Source of the DNA: Gemmatimonadaceae bacterium
Lineage (GTDB): Bacteria > Gemmatimonadota > Gemmatimonadetes > Gemmatimonadales > Gemmatimonadaceae
Reading direction: 5' to 3'
DNA length: 64,000 nucleotides
NCBI GenBank assembly: GCA_016720905.1
Contig: JADKJT010000002.1
Coordinates: forward strand, 62,001-126,000
The position numbers and the translations under genes were made by a program. Each line of letters starts with the position of its first letter. Position 1 is the first letter of the stretch. Below the pieces are notes generated by a model, which was given only the letters and a program-made list of their open reading frames with translations, made no database searches and had not been told where the DNA came from. Shown piece by piece: positions 44,607-52,998 of this stretch.

Positions 44607-44852
44607 ATGGCAAAAGAAGGCATTCACCCACCGTATCACCCGGTGGTATTCAAAGACTCGTCCACGGGCGCGACGGTCATCACGCGTTCGACCATGACGA
44701 GCGAACAGAAAATCAAAATGGATGACGGGAATACCTACCCGCTCATCCTGCTCGAAATCACCAGCGATTCGCACCCGTTTTACACGGGCACGCAGCGACT
44801 CATCGACACGCAGGGTCGCGTCGACAAGTTCAAGAAGCGCTACAACCGCTGA
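44607..44852 (+). CDS. rpmE2: Ribosomal protein L31, type B (zinc-free)
   Basis: A component of the large ribosomal subunit, 81 residues: MAKEGIHPPYHPVVFKDSS, TYPLILLEITSDSHPFYTG, ending RVDKFKKRYNR. It lacks the CxxC pairs of zinc-binding L31, so it is the type B paralogue often used under zinc limitation. This fits its place just after a ZIP transporter, although co-regulation is inferred. The start is set by GAAGGAG seven bases upstream. It ends at a strong terminator. Confidence 0.95.
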   Translation: MAKEGIHPPYHPVVFKDSSTGATVITRSTMTSEQKIKMDDGNTYPLILLEITSDSHPFYTGTQRLIDTQGRVDKFKKRYNR

Positions 44853-44872
44853 GCCGCTTCCCTGGTTTGATC

Positions 44873-44909
44873 ATCCCGCACGCCGACTGGAGTCGGCGTG
44901 CGGGATTTT
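44873..44909 (+). terminator. Strong intrinsic terminator of rpmE2
   Basis: A perfect 16-bp stem (44873-44888 with 44891-44906) is followed by TTTT, then CGTT. It begins 21 bases after the rpmE2 stop. Confidence 0.88.
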
Positions 44910-44919
44910 CGTTGCGCCG

Positions 44920-45732
44920 CTATTCGCCGGGCGGTGCCGTGCCGGTGAGGGCGGCCGTGACGCCAAGGACCACAAGGGCCAGCAGGAGTTCAAACCGCAC
45001 ACTGGCGACGGTCGGGACACGTCGCGCCCGCAGCTGCCGTCGATGCCACGCCCCCACCAACAGGATGAGTGCGACACACGCGAGCTTGGCGGCCAGCAAT
45101 CGGCCATAGTCACCGCCGACGATCTGCGAGACCGAGCCACCGCTGACACGACGTAGCGCACTCCCGACGCCCGATAGCACAGCCAACGGTGCGGCGAATA
45201 CGGCCAGGCCACTGAAACGCGACCAGGACGTGGGTGTGAGATCGGAGCCAAGGCAGAGCAGTCCGCCCAGCCAGACACCGACGGACACCACATGCATCGC
45301 ATCGAGCCCTCGCGAGAGCAGCGGCGCCGCCTCGTCGGCGGCCGCATGTCCCAGTCCGCCCATCGCGACGGCAAACGCCACCACCACCACGGCGCGAACC
45401 GCCAGCGTGGCGCGCACCGCGGTGAGCGCCAATCCCGTCATGGCAATCCCGGCCAGCAGCAACCACCCGCGGCCCCAGGTGGTTTGGCGCATCAGCATGG
45501 CCACATCGTTCGCTGTTGGCGCAAGGTCGAGTGCGGTGAATTGCACGACAAACATCAGCAACAGCGCCGTGAGCGCGGCAAGCCCCACAAGGAGTGACAG
45601 CCGGACGTCCACGACGCCCAGGCGCGCCGACCAGGGCTCACGGCGCACCCAGTGCGCACATATGCCACCGAGAGCGATCGTCACCGCGACATACAGCAGC
45701 AGTCGGGCCAGGATCGCCATCGCATTCACCAT
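44920..45732 (-). CDS. copD: CopD family copper-resistance membrane protein
   Basis: A 270-residue inner-membrane protein of the CopD family with about seven to eight hydrophobic segments (ARLLLYVAVTIALGGICAHWV; LLVGLAALTALLLMFVVQF; and so on) and the family signature HVVSVGVWLGGLLCL. It acts with CopC in copper uptake or resistance. It starts 3 bases after the copC stop, so the two are an operon. The downstream terminator hairpin of rpmE2 is shared in the convergent arrangement. Confidence 0.87.
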   Translation of the reverse strand: MVNAMAILARLLLYVAVTIALGGICAHWVRREPWSARLGVVDVRLSLLVGLAALTALLLMFVVQFTALDLAPTANDVAMLMRQTTWGRGWLLLAGIAMTGLALTAVRATLAVRAVVVVAFAVAMGGLGHAAADEAAPLLSRGLDAMHVVSVGVWLGGLLCLGSDLTPTSWSRFSGLAVFAAPLAVLSGVGSALRRVSGGSVSQIVGGDYGRLLAAKLACVALILLVGAWHRRQLRARRVPTVASVRFELLLALVVLGVTAALTGTAPPGE

Positions 45733-45735
45733 CGG

Positions 45736-46149
45736 CTACTTCGCGAGAGCCACGTGAAAGGCGAAGGTGCCGTTGACCACGTGCCCGTCCTTGGACATGG
45801 CCTTCCACGTCACCTTGTACCCGCCCGCGACCAGCGGCTTGAGGATCGGTGCCACCAGTGGCGCGTCTTTCGCCGCGCCGCGCGTGAGGGCGCCAAGCGC
45901 CATCACCGTGCCGGCGTCGGTGCGAAGCGTGATCTTCGACACCGGCGCATCAGTTGGCTCCGACATCCACAAGCGAATCGCATCCGGCGAGGCGGACAGT
46001 GTGGTGTCGGCCGCCGGCGACGAGCGCGCGAGCTTGAGATGTCGCATGGCCTGCGAAGGGCGCGGCGCCGCCGTCAGAGTGACCAGCGCCACCATCAGTG
46101 CAACGGCACGGCGTGCTGACATACGGGGAAGGTGTTGAGTGGCGGTCAT
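45736..46149 (-). CDS. copC: CopC-domain periplasmic copper-binding protein
   Basis: A 137-residue exported protein: signal peptide (ARRAVALMVALVTLTAAPRPSQA), then the CopC beta-barrel (LARSSPAADTTLSASPDAIRLWMSEP, ending GGYKVTWKAMSKDGHVVNGTFAFHV). A His follows two residues after signal cleavage, and VSxDGHxxxG is conserved. Operon with copD. The open frame extends upstream without coding character; ATG at 46149 chosen. Confidence 0.88.
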   Translation of the reverse strand: MTATQHLPRMSARRAVALMVALVTLTAAPRPSQAMRHLKLARSSPAADTTLSASPDAIRLWMSEPTDAPVSKITLRTDAGTVMALGALTRGAAKDAPLVAPILKPLVAGGYKVTWKAMSKDGHVVNGTFAFHVALAK

Positions 46150-46252
46150 GTCGAGGCTAGGGGGTGGGAGGAACAATGCGCCGCATGCGGGAAAATGGGA
46201 ATCCGTTGCAAAGCCACCGTCATGGACCTCATGCCGAGGCGGATGATGACGC

Positions 46253-46474
46253 TCACGCTTGCCGCTCATGCGAGACAAAGCCCACACGCCGATTGACAGC
46301 GATGCGTTCGTCGATGGACATCATGCTCCACCGACTGATTTCGTCGAGCGTGCGGCCGCATCCGCGGCAGCGGTCGTCGAGATCGACCTGACAGACCTTG
46401 ATGCACGGCGACTCGGACGTCGCACGACCGCTCGTCGTGGCAGACCGAGCGACGTTGGAATCTTGCGTCATCAC
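46253..46474 (-). CDS. DUF1289 small Cys-rich protein
   Basis: A 73-residue protein of the DUF1289 family: SPCIKVCQVDLDDRCRGCGRTLDEISRWSMMS has the four conserved Cys (CxxxC and CxxC), likely a metal site. Function unknown. The GTG at 46474 overlaps the PAP2 stop codon; an ATG follows one codon later. It is probably cotranscribed with the PAP2 gene. Confidence 0.87.
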   Translation of the reverse strand: MMTQDSNVARSATTSGRATSESPCIKVCQVDLDDRCRGCGRTLDEISRWSMMSIDERIAVNRRVGFVSHERQA

Positions 46475-47154
46475 ATCAGGTCCGAATCGGCGTGGAGTGA
46501 GGGGTTCCCGGAAAGCGACCGACCGAAGCCACCGGTTCGCGCCAGGAGTACACCAACGACATACCCCAGAAACGCCGCGACCACCGTGTCACTGAGAAAA
46601 TGCCCCAGGGACAGCACTCGGGTGATGGCGCACCCGAGGGCCAGGACATACCACATCACCCACGCCCGCGGGAACACGCGGGATAGCGCGGCCGCGGCCG
46701 CGAACGCCACCAGCGTGTGACTGCTGGGCATCCCCAGACCGCGCGTTGAGAACAGGTCGACACTGTAGGGCCGCCAGTCGTAGCCGAATACCTCGGCGAC
46801 GGGGCGCAAACGCCGCACGAGCATCTTGAGGACTTCCGCCAACGCACCACCAACCGTCGGTGCCAGCAACACCAGTCCGCCACGCCAACCCCAACCCACC
46901 GCGCGGCGCTCGGGCGCTGCGCGATCGTGCGTCCACAGTGCGCCGGCCACAATGAGCCACGTGGGCAGGTACCCGATCAGTCGCAGTAGCCGCCCGAGGT
47001 CTTTCTCGTAGATGCGCGGATCACGCAAGTGCTGCCATGCGGCCGCGTCCAGCACATGTGCCGCCAACGTCGCCACGACGGCCAGGGTGACGAATACGAG
47101 CCACTGCCGGCGTGTGCGCAGCGCGCCCAGTGCAGATGTGGTCGCGAAATCCAT
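46471..47154 (-). CDS. PAP2-family membrane phosphatase
   Basis: A 227-residue membrane protein with the three PAP2 acid phosphatase motifs: KMLVRRLRP (KxxxxxxRP), GMPSSHT (PSGH-type) and TRVLSLGHFLSD (SRxxxxxHxxxD-type, with Thr for Ser). Six hydrophobic segments. Likely hydrolyses lipid pyrophosphates or phosphatidic acid in the membrane, e.g. undecaprenyl pyrophosphate recycling. ATG at 47154; TTG at 47169 possible. Translationally coupled to the DUF1289 gene. Confidence 0.86.
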   Translation of the reverse strand: MDFATTSALGALRTRRQWLVFVTLAVVATLAAHVLDAAAWQHLRDPRIYEKDLGRLLRLIGYLPTWLIVAGALWTHDRAAPERRAVGWGWRGGLVLLAPTVGGALAEVLKMLVRRLRPVAEVFGYDWRPYSVDLFSTRGLGMPSSHTLVAFAAAAALSRVFPRAWVMWYVLALGCAITRVLSLGHFLSDTVVAAFLGYVVGVLLARTGGFGRSLSGNPSLHADSDLM

Positions 47155-47329
47155 AGAGGTCGAAATCAAACCGGCGAGAAGGCCTGCACGCCACTGCTGA
47201 TCCGTTCATATTTGAGCCATGGAATGCAAGACGCAGCAGCGCGACGCCATCAGCCAGGTCGTTCAATCCCCCCCGCGACCGAGGCGCAGCGCGCTCCATA
47301 CGCTGCGGTGCCGCGCGCGGCGCGGCGGC

Positions 47330-47896
47330 GTGAGCATCGTGACGGGTGTACTCCTGCCCCTCGTGCTCACGGGGTGCACGCCTGATCAACAGTTGCACGG
47401 CGTGATGGTCGATCCTCCACGGGCGATCGCTTCGTTCGACTTCACGCTGCCGTCCGGAGCGGTGCTGCACACGGCCCCGGAGGCCGGACGTCCGATGGTG
47501 GTGTTTTTCGGGTACACGCATTGCCCGGACGTCTGTCCGACGACGCTGGCGGACTGGAAACGGGCCAAGGCCAAGCTGGGGAAGGATAGTGCTCGCGTGC
47601 GCTTCGTCTTTGTGTCCGTCGACCCGGAACGCGACACGCCGGCGGTTGCCGCGCGATATGCGCAGCAGTTCGACCCGTCCTTCATGGGTGTGTCGGGGGA
47701 CTCGGCAACCACTTCCCGCATGATGAAGGAGTTCGGCGTCGCGGCCGCTCGTGAGGCATCACCCGATCCGCAGAGCTATGGAGTCACCCATTCCGGCTCG
47801 TCGTTTCTGCTGGACGCGCAAGGACGGCTGATGGCGATGTATCCGCTCGGCATCGGGTGGGAAGCGCTGGCGGCCGACCTCAAGAGCGTACTCTAG
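47330..47896 (+). CDS. SCO1/SenC copper chaperone lipoprotein
   Basis: A thioredoxin-fold copper chaperone for cytochrome oxidase assembly. From GTG 47330 it has 188 residues: lipoprotein signal VTGVLLPLVLTGC, the copper-binding YTHCPDVCPTTLADW, VSVDPERDTP and a late His in YGVTHSGSSF. An ATG at 47219 would add a basic stretch before the signal and is less likely. It lies close to copC/copD, which run on the other strand, and is followed 14 bases later by bioF. Confidence 0.88.
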   Translation: MSIVTGVLLPLVLTGCTPDQQLHGVMVDPPRAIASFDFTLPSGAVLHTAPEAGRPMVVFFGYTHCPDVCPTTLADWKRAKAKLGKDSARVRFVFVSVDPERDTPAVAARYAQQFDPSFMGVSGDSATTSRMMKEFGVAAAREASPDPQSYGVTHSGSSFLLDAQGRLMAMYPLGIGWEALAADLKSVL

Positions 47897-47910
47897 GTGA
47901 CCATCCGTCG

Positions 47911-49125
47911 ATGACGACGACGCCTGTGATCGCAGATGCGCCGATGCGTACGATGGGCGACGCACTCGACGAAGAACTGCAGACGCTGCAGGCGTCGGGA
48001 CTGCGCCGTACCATGCGCGTGGTCCAGCAACGACAGTCCGGCACGGTGTTGCTGGGCGGGGAGCGTATCGCGGATTTCGCGTCCAACGACTATCTCGGTC
48101 TGGCGTCGGACCCGCGCATTGCCCGGGCGGCCATGGCGGTGCTGCAAGCGGAAGGCACCGGTGCCGGGGCATCGCGCCTGATCTCCGGCAATCACCCAAT
48201 CCACGGGTCGCTCGAGCGGGCACTGGCCCGGTACAAGGGCACGTCGCACGCGTTGCTGTTCCCATCAGGTTACATGGTGAACGTTGGCGTGATCCCGGCG
48301 CTGGTGGATCATCGCGATGTCGTGTACGCGGACGCGCTCAATCACGCGTCACTGGTGGACGGATGCCGTCTGTCCATGGCCACGATGCGCGTCTTCCCGC
48401 ACTGCGATCTCGACGAGCTGGGAGCGATGCTGGAGGCCGATCGCGGGCGCTATCGTCGCGCGTTGATCGTGGTTGAAGGCGTGTTCTCCATGGACGGCGA
48501 CCTCTTTCCGCTGGATGGTCTGGTGGATGTGGCCGAGCGTTTTGGCGCGTGGACCTACGTGGATGATGCGCACGGCACCGGCGTGATGGGTCCCACGGGC
48601 GCTGGCGCCACCGAACAATTCGGTGTGACCGATCGCATCGATGTCGTGGTCGGCACGCTGGGCAAGGCGCTAGGCACATCCGGGGCCTGGGTGGCGGGAT
48701 CGCAAACGCTGATCGAGTTCCTGACCAGTCGGGCCCGTTCATTCATCTTCACCACCGGTTCGCCACCGGCGCTGGCGGCGGCGGCACTCGAATCGCTACG
48801 ACTCGCCGAGGTGGAGCCCTGGCGACGCGATGCCGTGCGTGAACGTGCCCGCCGCTTGCGCGAGCGGTTGCGCGGCGCGGACCGCGAAGTTCCCGGCACG
48901 GCCGATGCGCATATCGTGCCCGTCGTGGTTGGTGACCCGGTGCGGACAATGGCGGTGGCGGGAGAATTGCGCCGCCGCGGTTTTCTGGTGGGTGGTGTTC
49001 GGCCGCCGACGGTGCCCGCCGGCACATCCCGCTTGCGCATTTCCGTGTCGGCCGTGCATCCGTTGGAAGTCGTCGATGCGCTGGCGGCCAATGTGATTGA
49101 CGTGCTGCGCAACAGTTTTCGCTGA
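47911..49125 (+). CDS. bioF: 8-amino-7-oxononanoate synthase
   Basis: PLP enzyme that condenses pimeloyl-ACP (or -CoA) with alanine in biotin synthesis; 404 residues. Key parts: FASNDYLGLASDPR near residue 60, TGAGASRLISGNHPIH, DDAHGTGVMGPTG, and the PLP Lys in GTLGKALGTSGAW at about residue 255. Close AONS relatives include KBL and CqsA-type synthases, but the adjacent bioA makes biotin the most likely pathway. ATG at 47911. Confidence 0.92.
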   Translation: MTTTPVIADAPMRTMGDALDEELQTLQASGLRRTMRVVQQRQSGTVLLGGERIADFASNDYLGLASDPRIARAAMAVLQAEGTGAGASRLISGNHPIHGSLERALARYKGTSHALLFPSGYMVNVGVIPALVDHRDVVYADALNHASLVDGCRLSMATMRVFPHCDLDELGAMLEADRGRYRRALIVVEGVFSMDGDLFPLDGLVDVAERFGAWTYVDDAHGTGVMGPTGAGATEQFGVTDRIDVVVGTLGKALGTSGAWVAGSQTLIEFLTSRARSFIFTTGSPPALAAAALESLRLAEVEPWRRDAVRERARRLRERLRGADREVPGTADAHIVPVVVGDPVRTMAVAGELRRRGFLVGGVRPPTVPAGTSRLRISVSAVHPLEVVDALAANVIDVLRNSFR

Positions 49126-49132
49126 GGGCGAT

Positions 49133-50515
49133 GTGAGCGACGACTACGACAGTGCTGACGACTACGACGACTTTGCCACCGACGGCAGTGAGGATGCCGC
49201 TGACGCCGCCGACGACGACGGGATGGTGCCTGACTTCGTGCTGCTGCACGATGCGGCGCACGTCTGGCATCCGGACACACAGCATTTGCTGGCGCCGCTT
49301 CCGGTTCGTGTCTCACGCGCAGCCGGTGCCTGGCTGTATCCGGCGAACGGCCAACCGATTCTCGACGCCATTTCGTCATGGGGCGTGACAACGCACGGGC
49401 ACTGTCACCCGGATATCGCGCGCGCGGTGGCCGAACAGGCCGCGACGCTCGATCAGGTGATGTTCGCCGGATTCACGCACGAACCCGCGTCAGCGCTGGC
49501 GGCCGAGCTGGTGTCGCGACTACCGCGCGGACTGACGCGCATCTTTTTCAGCGACAACGGATCGACCGCTGTTGAAGTCGCCATCAAGCTGTCCATCCAG
49601 TCGTTCGCCAATCGGGGCACACCACGTCGACTGATTGCCGCGCTCGATCACGCCTATCATGGCGACACGTTCGGGGCGATGGCGGTGGGCGACCGACGGT
49701 CGACGCCGGCATACGAGCCGAGGCTATTCGAAGTGGTGCGCCTGCCCGATCCCTCGGAGGGTGATACGGTCGCCGCGCTGGACGCGCTGTTGAGTGCGCG
49801 CGGCGCTGAGTTGGCGGCAGTGATTGTCGAACCCCTGCTTATGGGTGCCGGTGGCATGCGCGTCTGGCCTGAGGACGTACTGACGGCGCTTCGCGAGCGG
49901 ACGCGTCAGGCCGGCGTGCACCTGATTGCCGATGAGGTGCTGACAGGCTTCGGTCGGACCGGGCCGTTGTTTGCCTGTGAGCGCGCCGAAGTGATGCCGG
50001 ACCTGCTGTGCATGTCCAAGGGTCTGACCGGCGGCGCCCTGCCGCTGGGCGCAACCGCCGCCACCGAAGACATCTACGACGCATTTCGCAGTGCGGATTA
50101 CGGCAAGGCCTTCCGACACGGACATGCCTTCACCGCCAATCCAATCGCCTGTGCCGCCGCGTTGGCGTCACTCGAACTGTTCGACGACGACTGCGAGGAC
50201 CACCGCATCCGCATTGAAGTGACACACGCACGTCACCTCGCCGCATTGCGCGGCGCACGCGGCGTGAAGGCCGTGCGACAGATCGGCACGGTTGGTGTCA
50301 TCGAACTCGATGCACGGCCGGGTCACCCGGGCGAACTCGGTCGGGAGCTGGGCGCATTCGCGATGGCCAATGGCATCTTGCTGCGTCCGGTTGGCGAGGT
50401 GGCGTACTGCCTGCCACCGTACTGCACGTCCGATGACGAGCTGTCCAGTGTATACGAGGTGATCCAGCGTTTTCTCACTGGGGAGCGTGCACCATCCCCA
50501 CCGCATGAGGCCTGA
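49133..50515 (+). CDS. bioA: Adenosylmethionine-8-amino-7-oxononanoate aminotransferase
   Basis: PLP-dependent class III aminotransferase converting KAPA to DAPA in biotin synthesis; 460 residues. Motifs: SSWGVTTHGHCHPDI, SDNGSTAVEVAIKL, HAYHGDTFGAMAVG, IADEVLTGFGRTG and the PLP Lys in CMSKGLTGGALPLG. An unusual acidic N-terminal stretch (SDDYDSADDYDDFATDGSED) precedes the enzyme. GTG at 49133, 7 bases after bioF, preceded by GAGGG. Operon bioF-bioA-pdxH. Confidence 0.93.
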   Translation: MSDDYDSADDYDDFATDGSEDAADAADDDGMVPDFVLLHDAAHVWHPDTQHLLAPLPVRVSRAAGAWLYPANGQPILDAISSWGVTTHGHCHPDIARAVAEQAATLDQVMFAGFTHEPASALAAELVSRLPRGLTRIFFSDNGSTAVEVAIKLSIQSFANRGTPRRLIAALDHAYHGDTFGAMAVGDRRSTPAYEPRLFEVVRLPDPSEGDTVAALDALLSARGAELAAVIVEPLLMGAGGMRVWPEDVLTALRERTRQAGVHLIADEVLTGFGRTGPLFACERAEVMPDLLCMSKGLTGGALPLGATAATEDIYDAFRSADYGKAFRHGHAFTANPIACAAALASLELFDDDCEDHRIRIEVTHARHLAALRGARGVKAVRQIGTVGVIELDARPGHPGELGRELGAFAMANGILLRPVGEVAYCLPPYCTSDDELSSVYEVIQRFLTGERAPSPPHEA

Positions 50516-50519
50516 TTGC

Positions 50520-51155
50520 ATGTCGATCGCCGATATTCGTCGCGACTACCGCCTGACGACGCTCACCGAGGCAGACGCTGACGTCGATCCGATGGTGCAA
50601 TTCCATCGGTGGTTCGATGAGGCGGTTCGCGCCGAGGTGAACGAGCCCAATGCGATGTGCCTGGCCACGGCCACGCCGGACGCCTATCCATCGGCCCGAA
50701 TCGTCCTCCTGAAAGGCGCTGATGATCGCGGATTCGTCTTCTACACCGACTATCGCAGCCGCAAGGGACAGGAGTTGTCGGACAATCCGCACGCCTCGCT
50801 GTGTTTCTTCTGGCCGGAACTGGAGCGTCAGGTGCGCATTGCCGGCGCGGTCCAGCGCGTGAGTCGCGCCGAGTCTGACCAGTACTTCCAGTCGCGCCCG
50901 TTGCCAAGTCGCGTGGGGGCCTGGACCTCACGACAGAGTGCCGTGCTGGCGAGTCGGGACGTGCTGGAACAGGAGTTGGCGGCCAATGTCGCGCGTTTCG
51001 GTGACGGCCCGGTGGCACTTCCCGAGCACTGGGGAGGCTATCGCGTGGTGCCGGAAGAGGTAGAGTTCTGGCAGGGGCGAGAGAGCCGCCTGCATGATCG
51101 GCTGCAATTCCGCCGCGAAGGGGGCCAGTGGGTACGGCGTCGCCTCTCACCGTAG
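50520..51155 (+). CDS. pdxH: Pyridoxamine 5'-phosphate oxidase
   Basis: FMN-dependent oxidase that makes PLP; 211 residues. Signatures: MCLATATPDAYPSARIVLLKG, GFVFYTDYRSRKGQEL, WPELERQVRIAGAV, SRPLPSRVGAWTSRQS and the C-terminal ESRLHDRLQFRR. It lies 4 bases after bioA, so two PLP enzymes and a PLP-forming enzyme share a transcript. ATG at 50520. Confidence 0.95.
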   Translation: MSIADIRRDYRLTTLTEADADVDPMVQFHRWFDEAVRAEVNEPNAMCLATATPDAYPSARIVLLKGADDRGFVFYTDYRSRKGQELSDNPHASLCFFWPELERQVRIAGAVQRVSRAESDQYFQSRPLPSRVGAWTSRQSAVLASRDVLEQELAANVARFGDGPVALPEHWGGYRVVPEEVEFWQGRESRLHDRLQFRREGGQWVRRRLSP

Positions 51156-51204
51156 CGTAGTGCCACTGGGTCCATTTCTGGTTTCACCTCGTCGGAGATT
51201 TGTC

Positions 51205-52062
51205 ATGCGTACTCATGCGACGACCTGTTCGTGCGCCGCCGTGCTGCTGGCCCTGTCGATGGCGAGCGCCGCACCGGCTGCGGCCCAGCTGGGCAAGCTC
51301 AAGAAGATTGGCGCCGACGCCATCAAGGACGCGGCTGGCGGCAAGAAGCCGGAACCGGTCAAGGACCCGACGGCCGCGCGCGTCGACTATGTCATCACCG
51401 AGGCGCGACTCGCGTCCATCATCGCGGTCCTGACGCCGCTGGCAGTCAGTGCCCAGAAGGAGGCCGATGCCCGTGCCGTATCGGCCGGATACGAGGCCGG
51501 CTTCAAGGCCGCCACTGATTGCATCAACAAGGCGGCGAGCGGGTCCGGCGTCCCCGACATGGAAGCCATGCAGTCGCCGCGCTATCAGGCCATCGCGACC
51601 AAGGCAAAATCGGTCGCCCCCAGACTGTCGGCGGCCCAGTCCGCCAAGCGGTATCGCGAGTACGTCGCGCTTGCCGACACCAGCATCGTGCTGCAGATGC
51701 AGACCGCGTCACTCATGTTCAAGAATTCCTGCCCGGCGGTTCCGTACAAGCCCGCGGCAATATTGGCGCTTGAGGCCGCGAGGTGGGAGACCATGGACCA
51801 GCCGTCGGAGTCGAGCGATGAGTTGAGCGTTCCCGCCGATGCGCGCGGCGGGATGACCACCGGGCAGTTCGGACGTATCCGTGAGCGCATGGCGCTTTGG
51901 ACGCTCATTCAGGCTGGTACACTTCCGCCCACCAGCGAGAAGTTCACCGACGCAGAGAACACCGCACTGACCGCGCGAGCGGCTGATCTCAAGAAGTTCG
52001 GCCCGTTGTTCAAGGCAGGAACGATGCAATGGGTGAGCTGGGGCGATATCAAGTCGTGGTGA
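51205..52062 (+). CDS. Secreted protein of unknown function
   Basis: A 285-residue exported protein: signal peptide (HATTCSCAAVLLALSMASAAPAAAQ), a Lys-rich linker (GKLKKIGADAIKDAAGGKK), then an all-helical domain with two widely spaced Cys (ATDCINKAAS and FKNSCPAVPYKP). No family recognised. A GGAG site lies 8 bases before the ATG at 51205. Its TGA is within 2 bases of the GTG start of the glycosidase gene, so the two are likely coupled. Confidence 0.68.
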   Translation: MRTHATTCSCAAVLLALSMASAAPAAAQLGKLKKIGADAIKDAAGGKKPEPVKDPTAARVDYVITEARLASIIAVLTPLAVSAQKEADARAVSAGYEAGFKAATDCINKAASGSGVPDMEAMQSPRYQAIATKAKSVAPRLSAAQSAKRYREYVALADTSIVLQMQTASLMFKNSCPAVPYKPAAILALEAARWETMDQPSESSDELSVPADARGGMTTGQFGRIRERMALWTLIQAGTLPPTSEKFTDAENTALTARAADLKKFGPLFKAGTMQWVSWGDIKSW

Positions 52063-52063
52063 T

Positions 52064-52929
52064 GTGCGGCTCCTAGCGCGCCTGCTGTGGGCGGCGGCGC
52101 TGCCCTGTGGCGTCGCGGCCCAGTCGGCTCCCGCCGCCCGCATCACGAGCATTCGCTGTGACACCACGGTCAAGACCGCCGCGCCGCGACTTTCGTGGCG
52201 CGGCGATGTCGTGCAGTGGGCCGAGTGGCGCGTGGTACTGGGCGAGCGCGGCGTGCGCAATCGTGTGATAGTGGTTCGCATGCCGGCGTCGCGTGTCCGC
52301 TTCACGCTGGAAATTGCGCGCCGCGGCGATCAGATGCTGCCCTGGTCGCTTGATGACGCGCCGGCCGATGCACAGATCGCCGTGAACGCCGGACAATTCA
52401 CCGATGTCGGCCCGTGGGGCTGGGTGGTGCACAAGCAGCGCGAGCTACAGCCGCCGGGCGTCGGGCCGTTGGCCGGGGCATTCGTGGTGGACAGTGCGGG
52501 TGCGGTGGCACTCCTCACGCCCGACGAGATCGACGCCTGGCGCGTTCCCGGTCGCGTGGTGGAAGCCGTGCAGTCCTATCCGATGTTGCTGACGGATAAC
52601 GGACGGCCTCCGCGCGCGATGTGTAGTGCACGCGGGGGACTCGACCTGGCGCATCGCGACACGCGATTGGCCATTGGCATCACCGGTGACGCGCACGTGC
52701 TGTTTGTCCTTACGCGGTACGAGGCCCCGGCGGTATGTCGACACGGATTCCCATCGGCCCAACCACGCCGGAGATGGCGGAAATTCTCCGTCGACTTGGC
52801 GCCGAACGCGCACTGATGCTGGATGGAGGACTATCGGCGCAGATGCTGGTGCGCAGCGTGAACGACAGCGCGCGATGGGACGGCCTCCGCAGCGTGCCGC
52901 TGGCGCTGGCCGGGCGCGTGCGGGAGTGA
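52064..52929 (+). CDS. Phosphodiester glycosidase (NAGPA-like), frameshifted near 52728
   Basis: Secreted protein of the NAGPA/phosphodiester glycosidase family (DUF2233 type). Signal peptide LLARLLWAAALPCGVAAQ, then WSLDDAPADAQIAVNAGQFTD and HRDTRLAIGITGD. The first frame breaks after RYEAPA; the typical C-terminus (IPIGPTTPEMAEILRRLGAERALMLDGGLSAQML) is in another frame ending at 52929. Adding one C to the CCCC at 52725-52728, or one G just after, restores a product of about 288 residues. GTG start at 52064. Convergent with rsgA. Confidence 0.82.
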
Positions 52930-52998
52930 TCAGTCGGCAGGAGCTGACCCGCCAGGCCACGTCTGGGCAACCGCCTGTGTTCGAGTGACGGATGCGTG

